DNA of 22,304 bases from Gemmatimonadota bacterium (GCA_030598525.1 JAUVPT010000005.1:1-22304), one strand, 5' to 3'. Positions 1 to 8,372 are shown, counted from the stretch's first letter. Notes: generated from the sequence alone by a model not told the origin. Numbers and translations are program-made.

Positions 1-1108
1 CCGCCCGATCCGCCAATAGACGAGAACATTCCTCCGCTACCCTGCCGGCGGCTCCCGGGGCTCCAAGCCGATCCGCCACCTCCTCCAGGTCGGTGATCTG
101 CCGGTGCCGCTCCGGTGTCGCCAGGTCCAGGAGTGGGAGCGCCGCTCCGGCGATGGCGGATGGAGTCACCTCGGCCTGGATGAACTCCGGCACCACCCGT
201 CGTTCGGCGACCAGGTTCACCAGCGATATGTGGTCGATCCTCACGAGGCGCCTCGCGATCGAGTACGTGAGCGGACTCACCCGATAGCCCACGACCATGG
301 GGACGCGGGCCAGCGCGAGTTGCAGAGTAATCGTACCGGACTTAGTAATCGCCGCTCTCGCTGAGCGAACGGCCGATTCTGCGTCGATGAGCGTGGCCTT
401 GCCCAGGTTCTCGTACGCTGAACCCGGAAGGTCCCGTGCCCGGGCTACGTGGATCTCGAGGCCCGGCAACCTCGAGGCGATCTCGTGGCCCGCCTTCAGG
501 AAGATGGGGAGGAGGCGCCTCACCTCCTGCATGCGAGACCCGGGGAAGATTCCCAGGCTGGGGGAGCCGGCAGCGTCGCAGGCCGCAGTCGTCGTGGATG
601 ACTCCCTGTCCAGGAGAGGATGGCCGACGAACCGGGTTCGCACCCCCCAGCGCTTTAGCCGTTCTTCTTCGAACGGCAGGACCACGCATACGAGATCCGC
701 GTCCTCGGCTAGCTTCCGAGCTCGCGATTCGTGCCACGCCCAGACCTGGGGGGCGATGTAGTACAGGACGGAAATCCCGTTCCGTCTAGCGTATCTAGCC
801 AGCGGCAGGTTGAAGCCCGGGTAGTCGATGGGAACCAGAAGGTCGATCTTACGCTCGAGGAGGAACTGTCTAACCTCGCTGCGCAGGCTGGCGAGGTCGG
901 GTATATGGCGGACGACCTCCGCAAACCCCAGGACGGCCAGGCGATCGAGATCCGCCAGCAACTCCACGCCTTCTGAGGCCATCAGGCTCCCACCCAGACC
1001 ATACAGGCGCACTCCGGGGAGCCGGCGCTTCAGCTCGCGGGCAAGCTCGGCGCCGTGCAGGTCACCCGACTGTTCGCCCGCGGCCAGGAAGATCGCCGGG
1101 TCAGACAA
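1..1108 (-). CDS. lpxB: Lipid-A-disaccharide synthase LpxB (C-terminus cut by window edge)
   Basis: Glycosyltransferase family 19 enzyme that joins UDP-2,3-diacylglucosamine and lipid X to give the lipid A disaccharide at the inner face of the inner membrane. I translated this frame by hand. It opens with a short strand and GEQSGDLHGA, the LpxB form of the family GEASGD motif. Further on come APQVWAWHESRARK, FVGHPLLD, the nucleotide-sugar site IFPGSRMQEVRRLLP, the KSGTITLQLAL loop and ISLVNLVAERRVVPEFIQ, all in the usual order. About 369 codons are inside the window against a usual length near 380, so only the last few residues should be missing. No ATG or GTG exists between the upstream in-frame stop at 1136-1138 and the GEQSGD motif. 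TTG at 1106-1108 is the only plausible start; it overlaps the stop of the small gene upstream by 8 bases, which suggests translational coupling. Confidence 0.95.
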   Translation of the reverse strand, partial: MSDPAIFLAAGEQSGDLHGAELARELKRRLPGVRLYGLGGSLMASEGVELLADLDRLAVLGFAEVVRHIPDLASLRSEVRQFLLERKIDLLVPIDYPGFNLPLARYARRNGISVLYYIAPQVWAWHESRARKLAEDADLVCVVLPFEEERLKRWGVRTRFVGHPLLDRESSTTTAACDAAGSPSLGIFPGSRMQEVRRLLPIFLKAGHEIASRLPGLEIHVARARDLPGSAYENLGKATLIDAESAVRSARAAITKSGTITLQLALARVPMVVGYRVSPLTYSIARRLVRIDHISLVNLVAERRVVPEFIQAEVTPSAIAGAALPLLDLATPERHRQITDLEEVADRLGAPGAAGRVAEECSRLLADRA

Positions 1109-1235
1109 GCCGGTTGAGGTAGCCCATGAGCAGGACTACCAGGATGAGGAGGATGATCAGGGTCAGGGTTCGCGGGCCGCGCTTGGCGCCGACGCCCAGC
1201 TTCTTACGTTCCTCGCGAATCTTGTACAGGGACAT
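1101..1235 (-). CDS. Small single-pass membrane protein, 44 aa, function unknown
   Basis: Not recognised as any named family. The frame encodes 44 residues, starting MSLYKIREERKKLG. Residues 1-22 are strongly basic (about ten Lys/Arg), residues 23-40 are an uninterrupted hydrophobic stretch (LTLIILLILVVLLMGYL) and the tail is NRLV. This is the layout of a small bitopic inner-membrane protein with a cytoplasmic basic N-terminus. The ATG has a GAGG about 9 bases upstream. The gene starts 32 bases inside the end of the oxidoreductase gene and its TGA overlaps the lpxB start by 8 bases, so it bridges the two. That tight placement, the clean hydrophobic segment and the lack of any alternative explanation for the gap between the oxidoreductase and lpxB argue that it is a real gene. 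A role near LpxB at the membrane is only inference. Confidence 0.72.
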   Translation of the reverse strand: MSLYKIREERKKLGVGAKRGPRTLTLIILLILVVLLMGYLNRLV

Positions 1236-2208
1236 TGGCCGATGCCTCGATTTCGTTCTCAATTCGGAGGGCGATCTCCAGTGCCGCTCTTCCCTCTGCA
1301 GCCGAGACGCTTGCGCTTCCCTCTCCGCTCAGTGCGGCGAGGAAGGCCTCCAACTCCAGACGCAGTGGTTCAGCCGCATCTCCCTTGATGGGAACTCGCT
1401 CCACAATGTCGGACAGTGAGAGTTCACCCATATCGCGGGTCCGGGAGATCCCTGCCAACTCGACTCCGTCTCGCCGCCGGAGGTATTCCCCCTCCCCCTT
1501 CGCCAGGTCCAGGCTGAAGTACCCCGACGGCTGGAACAGCCGTAATTCCCGAGAGCGCTCGGCAGATACCCGGCTGGCGCTGATATCGGCGCACGCGCCG
1601 TTGGAGAAACGAATTCTCGCACTCGCCATATCCACCGAATCGGTCAGGACGGGGATCCCGACGGCGTCCACCGACTCGACCGGGCTATCCACAAGGCCCA
1701 GCACGAGATCGATGTCGTGGATCATCAGGTCGAGCATGACGGGAACATCGGTTCCGCGGGGCTGGAATATCGAGAGGCGCTGGGAAGAGACGTACCTGGG
1801 ATCGCTGAGGAGCGGCTTCACCTCTCGAATCGCTGAGTTGAAGCGCTCCACGTGGCCCACGGCCAGGAACAGGCCCAGGCGCTCGGCCGTGTCCACCAGG
1901 TCGTCAGCCTCGGCCAGGGTCGGAGTGAGCGGCTTCTCCACGAGGACGTGACAGCCGGACTCGAGGGCCATCCGGGTGACCGGGTGATGGGCAGACGTGG
2001 TGACCGCGACGACCAGAGCATCACAGCGGGAGGCAAGAGTTGCGGCATCGAGAGCATCCACAGACAGGCCGCTCGCCACCTGAAGAGCCCGGCTACCATC
2101 GCTGTCCGCTACCCCGACGAGCTCGCAGTCAGGTATCTCACCCAGAATCCGTGCGTGGGCCGATCCGAGTCGACCTACGCCTACGACCCCGACCTTCGTG
2201 ACGCTCAT
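1204..2208 (-). CDS. Gfo/Idh/MocA-family oxidoreductase, GnnA-like, in lipid A cluster
   Basis: NAD(P)-dependent sugar oxidoreductase of 334 residues. The Rossmann motif GVVGVGRLGSAH is at residues 7-18, the family EKP motif (VLVEKPLT) at 88-95, GHVERFNSA at 118-126, and the catalytic-type segment MIHDID at 162-167. The ATG at 2208 overlaps the lpxA stop as ATGA. The open frame continues upstream to 2496, but that part lies inside lpxA and has no family similarity. A Gfo/Idh enzyme between lpxA and lpxB recalls GnnA of Acidithiobacillus ferrooxidans, which oxidises the 3-position of UDP-GlcNAc so that the aminotransferase GnnB can make the 3-amino sugar for amide-linked lipid A. No gnnB-like gene is in this window, so I call family membership firmly and the exact substrate only tentatively. 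Confidence 0.9.
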   Translation of the reverse strand: MSVTKVGVVGVGRLGSAHARILGEIPDCELVGVADSDGSRALQVASGLSVDALDAATLASRCDALVVAVTTSAHHPVTRMALESGCHVLVEKPLTPTLAEADDLVDTAERLGLFLAVGHVERFNSAIREVKPLLSDPRYVSSQRLSIFQPRGTDVPVMLDLMIHDIDLVLGLVDSPVESVDAVGIPVLTDSVDMASARIRFSNGACADISASRVSAERSRELRLFQPSGYFSLDLAKGEGEYLRRRDGVELAGISRTRDMGELSLSDIVERVPIKGDAAEPLRLELEAFLAALSGEGSASVSAAEGRAALEIALRIENEIEASANVPVQDSRGT

Positions 2209-3002
2209 GTGGTGATGCCGCGATCGCTGGACCGGATGAACGAGACCATGTGCTCGACCTCGGGCATCAGGTCCTCTCGAGCTGACAGTTGCTCGAGCGC
2301 CTGGGACACGTTGAGATCTGACTGGAATACCAGGCGGTAGGCTTCCTTGATCTGCCGGATCGTCTCCCGCTTGAACCCTCTGCGCCTCAGGCCAACGATA
2401 TTCAGCCCGTAGGCGGCACAGGGACTCCCGGCAGCCATCACGTAGGGAGCGACGTCCTGCGGCAGCCTGGAGCCCCCTCCGACAAACGAATGGCACCCGA
2501 TACGCACGAATTGGTGAACCGCAGTCACTCCCCCCACGATCGCCCAGTCCTCGATGACTACGTGCCCGCCCATGTTGACCGAATTCGCCAGAATGACGTG
2601 GTTGCCCACACGTGAGTCATGTGACACGTGGGCATAGGCCATGATCAGGCAATCGTCGCCGACGGTAGTGATCCCGGAGTCGATCGTGCCACGATTCAGC
2701 GTCGCGTATTCCCGAATCGTAGTACGACTTCCGACCACGAGCGTGGTCGGCTCGCCAGCGTACTTCAGGTCCTGGGGGTCAGTGCCGAGCACCGCGCCTT
2801 TGCAGATGCGACAATCATCTCCAACGGTCGTATCCCGCTCGATCAGGACGTGAGAGTCGATGGTGACCCGTTCCCCGATCACGACACCGGGGCCAATGAT
2901 GGAATAGGGACCTACTGAGGCGGATTGGGGGATCCTGGCCTCTGGATCTATGATCGCCGTCTGGTGAATCGATGCAGGAGCCACCGCCTGAGAGTCGCTC
3001 AT
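2205..3002 (-). CDS. lpxA: UDP-N-acetylglucosamine acyltransferase LpxA
   Basis: Cytoplasmic enzyme that transfers a 3-hydroxyacyl chain from acyl carrier protein to UDP-GlcNAc, the first step of lipid A synthesis. The 265-residue length matches the family (262 in E. coli). Residues 11-200 form a left-handed beta helix of hexapeptide repeats starting at IHQTAIIDPEA. AYAHVSHDS carries His125 and His128, the second aligning with the E. coli catalytic His125. GGVTAVHQFVRIG follows, and the C-terminal helical part has GLNIVGLRRRGFKRETI. A Gly-rich VGGGSRL segment sits where the acyl-chain ruler lies in E. coli, which would allow longer chains, but this needs an alignment. ATG at 3002 overlaps the preceding stop as ATGA. 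The longer frame to 3080 runs inside lpxC-fabZ and lacks similarity. Confidence 0.97.
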   Translation of the reverse strand: MSDSQAVAPASIHQTAIIDPEARIPQSASVGPYSIIGPGVVIGERVTIDSHVLIERDTTVGDDCRICKGAVLGTDPQDLKYAGEPTTLVVGSRTTIREYATLNRGTIDSGITTVGDDCLIMAYAHVSHDSRVGNHVILANSVNMGGHVVIEDWAIVGGVTAVHQFVRIGCHSFVGGGSRLPQDVAPYVMAAGSPCAAYGLNIVGLRRRGFKRETIRQIKEAYRLVFQSDLNVSQALEQLSAREDLMPEVEHMVSFIRSSDRGITT

Positions 3003-4300
3003 TTGTCCATTACTCTCGCCATCATTGTGGCTTCGGCGACCACCTGGTCTCCGACACGCGTCTCTCCCTGCATCCGGCATGTCCGTCCGCGGAGCTGAAG
3101 TAGACGAAGCTCGAAGATAAGCTGATCCCCGGGCATTACCGGACGGCGGAACTTGACGTCGTCCAGGGACATGAAGTAAACGACCTTGGATTGCGGGTCG
3201 TCGAACTCGTTCATGAGGAGCAGCCCCCCGGCCTGTGCCATCGCCTCTACGATGAGAACTCCCGGCATGATCGGATGCTCCGGGAAATGGCCCTGGAAGA
3301 ACGGTTCGTTGATCGTGACGTTCTTCAGTCCGAGAATCCGCTTCCCCCCTTCGAATTCCAAGACCCGGTCAATCAGGAGGAACGGATATCGGTGGGGGAT
3401 GTACTCGAGAATTCGGTTGATATCGAGTGCTGGCCCCCCGTCCTCGGGTCGCGCGAGCATGTTCCGAAGCCGACGTGCCACGGCGACGTTCCCGCGGTGG
3501 CTTGGCTTCTCGGCGATGACGTGGCCCCGGATGTGAGCTCCGACCAGGGAGAGATCCCCCACCAGATCGAGGATCTTGTGCCGGACGAACTCGTCCGGAA
3601 ACCGAAGCTCGGTTCCTTCGGCGAGCCCCTCATCGGTGGCCACGATCGTGTTGTCGTAATTCGCTCCCAGGGCCAGCCCCTTGGCGTGGAGCATTTCTCT
3701 CCAACTTTCGAGGCCGAACGTCCGGGCCGGGGCGATCTGGGCGCAGAAGGTCTCCGGCTCGATCTCCACCGTTGCGGACTGCCGTCCTATTGCCGGGTGG
3801 TCGAAATCGATCTCGGCAGTGATGCGATATCCGTCATGCTGCGCGATCGTGTAGGTCGAGTCACCCTCTCGGACGACGAAAGGCTCTCGCACCACGATCG
3901 AGCGGGCCTGCGTACCCTCCTGCTCCTGGATTCCGGCCTCCTCGATCAGGGCGCACCACTCTCGGCCACTGCCGTCCAGAGCAGGAGGCTCGGGGCCCTC
4001 GAGCAGGATCTCCAGGTTGTCGATCCCGTACACGGTCAGCGGAGCCAGGAGGTGCTCGATCGTACCAACCTTTGCATCTCCCTCCCCGAGGACCGTTTCC
4101 CACGAAGTACCGGCGACGCTGTCCACGGTGGCAGGCAGGAGCGGTTGATCCGCGAGGTCGATCCGCCTGAACATCAGGCCCGTGCCAGGCTCGGCCGGAT
4201 TGAGGGTGGCCTTCACCGGCTGCCCGGTGTGCAGACCCGTTCCGTCGATCGTCACGGCGGACCGGAGAGTCCTCTGCGGGCGCTGCTGGCTGTCGGTCAC
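2999..4300 (-). CDS. lpxC-fabZ: Bifunctional LpxC deacetylase / FabZ dehydratase fusion
   Basis: Single 433-residue chain with two enzymes. Residues 1-285 are LpxC, the zinc-dependent UDP-3-O-acyl-GlcNAc deacetylase that commits the cell to lipid A. It has the zinc ligands His83 (VGTIEHLLAPL), His241 and Asp245 (RHKILDLVGDL), and the catalytic His268 (KPSHRGN). Residues 290-433 are FabZ, the 3-hydroxyacyl-ACP dehydratase of fatty acid elongation. The hot-dog fold has His303 (PHRYPFLLIDRV) and catalytic Glu352 in FFQGHFPEHPIMPGVLIVEAMAQAG. All residues I would expect in both active sites are present, so both halves should work. Both enzymes compete for 3-hydroxyacyl chains or the products made from them. 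Such fusions are known in Bacteroidota and some related phyla. Both ends overlap their neighbours by 4 bases. Confidence 0.97.
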   Translation of the reverse strand: MTDSQQRPQRTLRSAVTIDGTGLHTGQPVKATLNPAEPGTGLMFRRIDLADQPLLPATVDSVAGTSWETVLGEGDAKVGTIEHLLAPLTVYGIDNLEILLEGPEPPALDGSGREWCALIEEAGIQEQEGTQARSIVVREPFVVREGDSTYTIAQHDGYRITAEIDFDHPAIGRQSATVEIEPETFCAQIAPARTFGLESWREMLHAKGLALGANYDNTIVATDEGLAEGTELRFPDEFVRHKILDLVGDLSLVGAHIRGHVIAEKPSHRGNVAVARRLRNMLARPEDGGPALDINRILEYIPHRYPFLLIDRVLEFEGGKRILGLKNVTINEPFFQGHFPEHPIMPGVLIVEAMAQAGGLLLMNEFDDPQSKVVYFMSLDDVKFRRPVMPGDQLIFELRLLQLRGRTCRMQGETRVGDQVVAEATMMARVMDK

Positions 4301-5325
4301 TCGCCCTCCCCATCGAGCCGACGCTCCAGGCGGACCAGGCGGCGAAAGAGCTCCGGGAGGCGCAGGGTCAGGGCGCTCGCTCGCAGAGATTCCCGATGCG
4401 GCCTCGCTGGATAGCCCGAGTATGTCTCGCCGGCCGGGATATCCCCGAAGACGCCGGCTTGCCCGGCGATTCGCGCTCCCGGACCTATGCTGAGGTGGCC
4501 GGAGACGCCCGCCTGGCCACCCACATGCGTTCCGGCACCCATTTCAACGCTCCCGGCGATCCCTGCCTGTGCCACGATGATGCAGTTCTCTCCTATCGCC
4601 GCATTGTGAGCCACGTGCACAAGGTTGTCGATCTTGGTTCCCTGCCCGATCACCGTATCGCCCAGCGCGCCACGATCAACCGTGCAATTGGCCCCAATCT
4701 CGACATCGTCGTGGATAATGCAGCGACCGACCTGGGGGATTCGCATCAGTCCGTCGGCTCCCGGTGTATACCCGAATCCGTCGACGCCCAGGCGCACGCC
4801 GGTGTAGATCCTCACCCGGTTGCCCACCGCGGTGTCGTGCAGAATCGTACACCCCGGGCCGATGCGACAATCCTGCCCGATGACCACGTCATCGTCGATG
4901 TGTGTGTTGGGGCCAACCTGTGTGCCGCTGCCGATCACTGTATCCTCGCCGATCGTCACGTAGGGACCGATCGAAGCGTCGGCGCCGATTCGGGATCCGC
5001 GTCCGACGATTGCAGTCGGATGCACCCCCGGATCCGGCCGATGCTCGGGATGGAAGACACCAAGCAGCTTGCTGAAGGCCAGCTCGGGACTTTCGACCCG
5101 GATGTAGGCCGTGCCGTTGGCCTCCATCTGCATGTCCGGGGCGATCAGGCAGGCGCCCACCGACCGGGGTCCCAACCGCTGAGCGTACCGCGCGTCCACG
5201 ACGAACGTCACATCCGTGGGGCCGGCCCGGTCCACGGATGCGACACCCTCGACTCGACGGGACGCATCGCCTTCGACCTTGCCGGCCACGAGCTCGGCCA
5301 GCTGCTGTACCGTATATGCGGTCAT
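4297..5325 (-). CDS. lpxD: UDP-3-O-acylglucosamine N-acyltransferase LpxD
   Basis: Third enzyme of lipid A synthesis. It adds the second 3-hydroxyacyl chain, amide-linked, to the deacetylated sugar. 342 residues, a normal length. Residues 1-95 form the N-terminal uridine-binding domain (YTVQQLAELVAGKVEGD, then DVTFVVDARYAQRL). Residues 100-300 are hexapeptide-repeat beta helix from GVHPTAIVGRGSRIG, with GVDGFGYTP and the catalytic segment KIDNLVHVAHNAAIGENC, where His240 corresponds to the E. coli catalytic His239. The C-terminus ends in a helical arm (LPELFRRLVRLERRLDGEGE) that should trimerise. The ATG begins 4 bases after the stop of the skp-like gene, and the stop overlaps the lpxC-fabZ start as ATGA. 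Confidence 0.97.
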   Translation of the reverse strand: MTAYTVQQLAELVAGKVEGDASRRVEGVASVDRAGPTDVTFVVDARYAQRLGPRSVGACLIAPDMQMEANGTAYIRVESPELAFSKLLGVFHPEHRPDPGVHPTAIVGRGSRIGADASIGPYVTIGEDTVIGSGTQVGPNTHIDDDVVIGQDCRIGPGCTILHDTAVGNRVRIYTGVRLGVDGFGYTPGADGLMRIPQVGRCIIHDDVEIGANCTVDRGALGDTVIGQGTKIDNLVHVAHNAAIGENCIIVAQAGIAGSVEMGAGTHVGGQAGVSGHLSIGPGARIAGQAGVFGDIPAGETYSGYPARPHRESLRASALTLRLPELFRRLVRLERRLDGEGE

Positions 5326-5329
5326 TTAC

Positions 5330-5896
5330 TTACGGAGTTGCTCCGCCAGCCGGCTCGGGAGGAGGCGGCTCGACCCCGAGTCTCGAGAGAACGGTGTCCG
5401 TAATGTCAAGCGTGGTGTCCGCGGCCACCAGCCCTTCCTTCGAGGCGTCGAGAACTATGGAGTAGTTGTTTTCCGAACGGAGAGCCTCGATCACCGCACC
5501 GACCTGCTCCAGAATCGGCCCGAGAAGCACCTGCTGCCGCTTCTGCGCCTGGGTGTCCATCTCTCCCTGACGCTGCTGCAACTGGTTGCGTAGGTTCACA
5601 ATCTCCTGCTGCTTCTGGTCTTTGGCCTGGGGACTCAGGAGCACTTCCTGACGCTGATAGTCCTGCAGCATCGAATCCACGGCGGCCGCCTGCTCCTGGA
5701 GTTGCGTGCGCATATCCGCCAGCTCGCGCTCGAAAGTGCGCGCTGCCTCCGCGGCACCAGGCGCAGCCTGCAGAATCACCTGACCGCGCACGTATACAAC
5801 CGGAGTGCCTTGGGCGGGATTTCCCTGCGACTGCGCGTTTTCCGCACCGAGGGCCAGGGCGAGTATCGCCAGGGCGAACCCACGTATCAGAGCCAT
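5330..5896 (-). CDS. OmpH/Skp-family periplasmic chaperone
   Basis: Likely periplasmic holdase that keeps unfolded outer-membrane proteins soluble on the way to BamA. 188 residues from the ATG at 5896, preceded by a strong GGAAGGAG ribosome site. The frame stays open further upstream into the bamA 3' end, but that extension carries no signal. Residues 1-24 are a signal peptide ending AENAQSQ. VVYVRGQVILQAAPGA is the small N-terminal core strand, residues about 45-140 are a long Gln/Glu/Arg-rich coiled coil (the tentacles), and NNYSIVLDASKEGLVAADTTLDITDTVL closes the core as in OmpH proteins. A Pro-rich tail (VEPPPPEPAGGATP) follows. It sits between bamA and lpxD, a classic position for this family. 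Confidence 0.93.
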   Translation of the reverse strand: MALIRGFALAILALALGAENAQSQGNPAQGTPVVYVRGQVILQAAPGAAEAARTFERELADMRTQLQEQAAAVDSMLQDYQRQEVLLSPQAKDQKQQEIVNLRNQLQQRQGEMDTQAQKRQQVLLGPILEQVGAVIEALRSENNYSIVLDASKEGLVAADTTLDITDTVLSRLGVEPPPPEPAGGATP

Positions 5897-5951
5897 ATCG
5901 TGCTTCTCCTTCCGATCAAATTGGAGTCTATTCTCTCTTCCGTCATCCGGC

Positions 5952-8372
5952 TCAGAACAACTGCCCAAACCGGAAATGTAACTGCCAACCCGGGTTCGGC
6001 CTTCCCAGCACGTCTCTCCGGTCGAAACCGTAAGCGTAGTCAAGGCCCACGGGGCCAAACGGAGTCACCAGGCTCAACCCTACTCCGGCGCCGACGAGGA
6101 GGTCCGTCGGATTGAACTCCGCAGCGTTAGCCCAGAGATTTCCGGCATCTACGAAGGTGCTCGCAAAAATGTTATCCGTCAGCTTGATTCCGAGGGCCGC
6201 GGAGGTCGTGAAGTAGGACTCGCCGACCCGTGCCAGGCTGTTGACCGGCGCGTTTCTTGGCACGTGCCCCAGAGGAGTGATCGTTGCTTCCTCATAGCCG
6301 CGGACGCGCTGGCCGACCTGGGTACCGCCGACGAAGAATCGCTCAACATAGAACGGGTTATCGCCAAACACGAGTCCTGCCTTGAAGTTCAGCATCGCCA
6401 CTACCTCGATCGGGACCTTTCCCGGACCTCCGCCGATTTGCGCGATGCGCGAGAACCACGCGCTGTCGAAGTCCCACTTGTCGTAGTCCCCGTCTCCGCC
6501 GAGAAACCCGCCCGTGTGGCGGTACGCGAGCTGGTTCCGGTTGCCCCCGGTTGGGAACAGCCCTCCCACTCTCGTATCGCGGACGATGCGGGCCGAGATC
6601 GTACTGCGCGTTCCGTTCGTGATCAGCCCTTCCGACCCGGGCCCGAGCCCGAAAGCGTCCAGGTCGCTGACGTCTTCCGCGAACAGGGAATACCCCACGA
6701 ACAAGCGAATGGCCCGGACCCGGAATCGGAACAGGGGAATGCCGAATTCGATAAATCCACCCGTCTTGCGCCGTGTTCCCAGGTCAAACGTCTGAAAGCG
6801 ATCACGCGAACTCTGCACACCCACGGTCCCGCTGTACACGCTTCCGAACAATTCGGGGTCCGTGTAGGTGAGCTCAATGTCCTGCGTCCGAGCGCCGAAA
6901 AGCCAGCGGAAGTGCCCGATCTTGGCCTGACCAAACAGGTTGGGCTGATCGTAGCCGATGAATCCGGCCAGCCCTGTCGCGGCGGCGGCGGACATGCCGA
7001 AGTTGACGTTGCCGGTTTGCTTTTCCCTTACCCGATAGACGATGTCGATGTCCCCATCATCGCGTGGGTTGATCTGGATGGCCTCGTCGGGCGGCAACGT
7101 TTCGAAGAACCCGAGCGATTGGATGTTCCGCACGCTCTGGATCAGACGCTGCTGAGAGTAGATGTCGCCCGGGAGCGTGAGGAGGATCTTCCGGATCACG
7201 CGGTCGTGCGTGTAGTCGTTGCCCACGATCGCCACCGTGCGAATATAGGCGGGGTTTCGCTCGATAATTTGCAGGCTTACAGAAACCGTAGGATTCGCAT
7301 CCGGGGTTTCGGGCAGATTACGGACGACATCCGGAATTACCTGGACCTGGAGGTAGCCGGCGTCTCGATAGAGATCGGCGATGTCCATCGATGCCTTCTG
7401 GAACGCTGTCTCATTGAAGGGCGGATATTGCCCCGCTTCCAACCTTTCGGCGTCCAGCTCTCCATCCCGGACCGGAGGATAGTACTCACCCAGCTGAGAA
7501 GTCGGGAATCGGCGGTTGCCGTCGATTTCAAACGACTTGACCAGGTACTGCGGACCCTCCCGGACTCGTACCTGGATTCGTCCCTTTCCAGTGAGAGTGT
7601 CTACGACGATTGTATCGCCGAGGACCTCGAGGTCAATGTATCCGTGCTCACCGTACAACCCGGGGATACGATCGGTCAGGTCGGCCCTGTACTCGTCACG
7701 GTGCAATTCTCCTGGCTCGTACCAGAAGAATCCCTCCTCGACCGTGCTCATCGACCCACGAATCTCGGAATCAGTGAGCGCCTCGTTCCCGGCGATCTCG
7801 ACCCTTGCGAGAGCCAGTCGGGGGCCCTCTCGCACCCGAAAAGTAAGTTCCAGCTGGTCCAGCCCCCTCGGATCCGGGGCCAACGCCGTATCAACAGTCG
7901 CTTGAGGAAAACCTTCCTGGCCCAGCAACTTGAGGATCATTGCCTGGGCCCGGACCACCTTGGACGGGTCGAGGGCGCCTCCGCCAATCAGCCCCACAGA
8001 GTCCGAGACGGTGCCGTCGCTGGCGTGCTTGAGGCCCTCGAACCGGTAGGACCCCACGACCGGGCGCTCTACCACGTCGATGAAGAAGATCGCCGGAGTG
8101 TACGGCGTGACGCGGATCTGCACGTCTGAGAACTCACCGGTCGCGAAAAGTCGCTGGATGGACTCCTGAATACCGGGGCCGTTAACGACCTCGCCCACCC
8201 GGATCTGCGCGAGACGCTGAATCCCCTCCGCGGAATAACGAGAGTGGCCCCGCACGACGATGCTGTCGACGGTGACTGAGAGGGGCTCTTCCTGCCCCAA
8301 CAATGGAGCGACCCTCACCGTCGAAAGTGCGGCGAGGGCCACCAGTCCAACTGCGATTCGGCTATGTTTCAC
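5952..8372 (-). CDS. bamA: Outer membrane protein assembly factor BamA
   Basis: Central subunit of the beta-barrel assembly machine in the outer membrane. 806 residues. Residues 1-26 are a signal peptide. Five POTRA domains follow at roughly 34-102, 104-182, 185-275, 276-372 and 376-448, each marked by a VxGNxxxxxxxI-type hairpin such as VEIAGNEALTDSEI and FEIDGNRRF. The 16-strand barrel spans about 455-806, contains the conserved loop-6 motif VRGYEEA (690-696) and ends in a terminal Phe (FRFGQLF), the outer-membrane targeting signature. The start is GTG at 8372, forming a GTGA overlap with the clpC stop, which ties translation of the barrel assembler to the unfoldase upstream. POTRA4 and 5 are slightly long. 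Confidence 0.97.
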   Translation of the reverse strand: MKHSRIAVGLVALAALSTVRVAPLLGQEEPLSVTVDSIVVRGHSRYSAEGIQRLAQIRVGEVVNGPGIQESIQRLFATGEFSDVQIRVTPYTPAIFFIDVVERPVVGSYRFEGLKHASDGTVSDSVGLIGGGALDPSKVVRAQAMILKLLGQEGFPQATVDTALAPDPRGLDQLELTFRVREGPRLALARVEIAGNEALTDSEIRGSMSTVEEGFFWYEPGELHRDEYRADLTDRIPGLYGEHGYIDLEVLGDTIVVDTLTGKGRIQVRVREGPQYLVKSFEIDGNRRFPTSQLGEYYPPVRDGELDAERLEAGQYPPFNETAFQKASMDIADLYRDAGYLQVQVIPDVVRNLPETPDANPTVSVSLQIIERNPAYIRTVAIVGNDYTHDRVIRKILLTLPGDIYSQQRLIQSVRNIQSLGFFETLPPDEAIQINPRDDGDIDIVYRVREKQTGNVNFGMSAAAATGLAGFIGYDQPNLFGQAKIGHFRWLFGARTQDIELTYTDPELFGSVYSGTVGVQSSRDRFQTFDLGTRRKTGGFIEFGIPLFRFRVRAIRLFVGYSLFAEDVSDLDAFGLGPGSEGLITNGTRSTISARIVRDTRVGGLFPTGGNRNQLAYRHTGGFLGGDGDYDKWDFDSAWFSRIAQIGGGPGKVPIEVVAMLNFKAGLVFGDNPFYVERFFVGGTQVGQRVRGYEEATITPLGHVPRNAPVNSLARVGESYFTTSAALGIKLTDNIFASTFVDAGNLWANAAEFNPTDLLVGAGVGLSLVTPFGPVGLDYAYGFDRRDVLGRPNPGWQLHFRFGQLF

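Noticed and set aside
2209..2496. N-terminal extension of the oxidoreductase frame
   Set aside because: Overlaps lpxA almost fully and is Arg-rich without similarity; the Rossmann motif follows directly after the ATG at 2208.
3191..4414. 407-codon plus-strand open frame
   Set aside because: Antisense to lpxC-fabZ and the end of lpxD, low complexity and no recognisable domain.
2901..5000. Short repeated DNA patterns in lpxA and lpxD
   Set aside because: They come from protein hexapeptide repeats (beta helix), not from a DNA repeat element.
4396..5403. 335-codon plus-strand open frame
   Set aside because: Antisense to lpxD; its repeats only mirror the hexapeptide repeats of LpxD.
6264..8129. 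621-codon plus-strand open frame
   Set aside because: It lies wholly opposite bamA, whose protein is unmistakable. Its translation is Arg/Glu/Val-rich without motifs; long antisense frames are usual in GC-rich genes.
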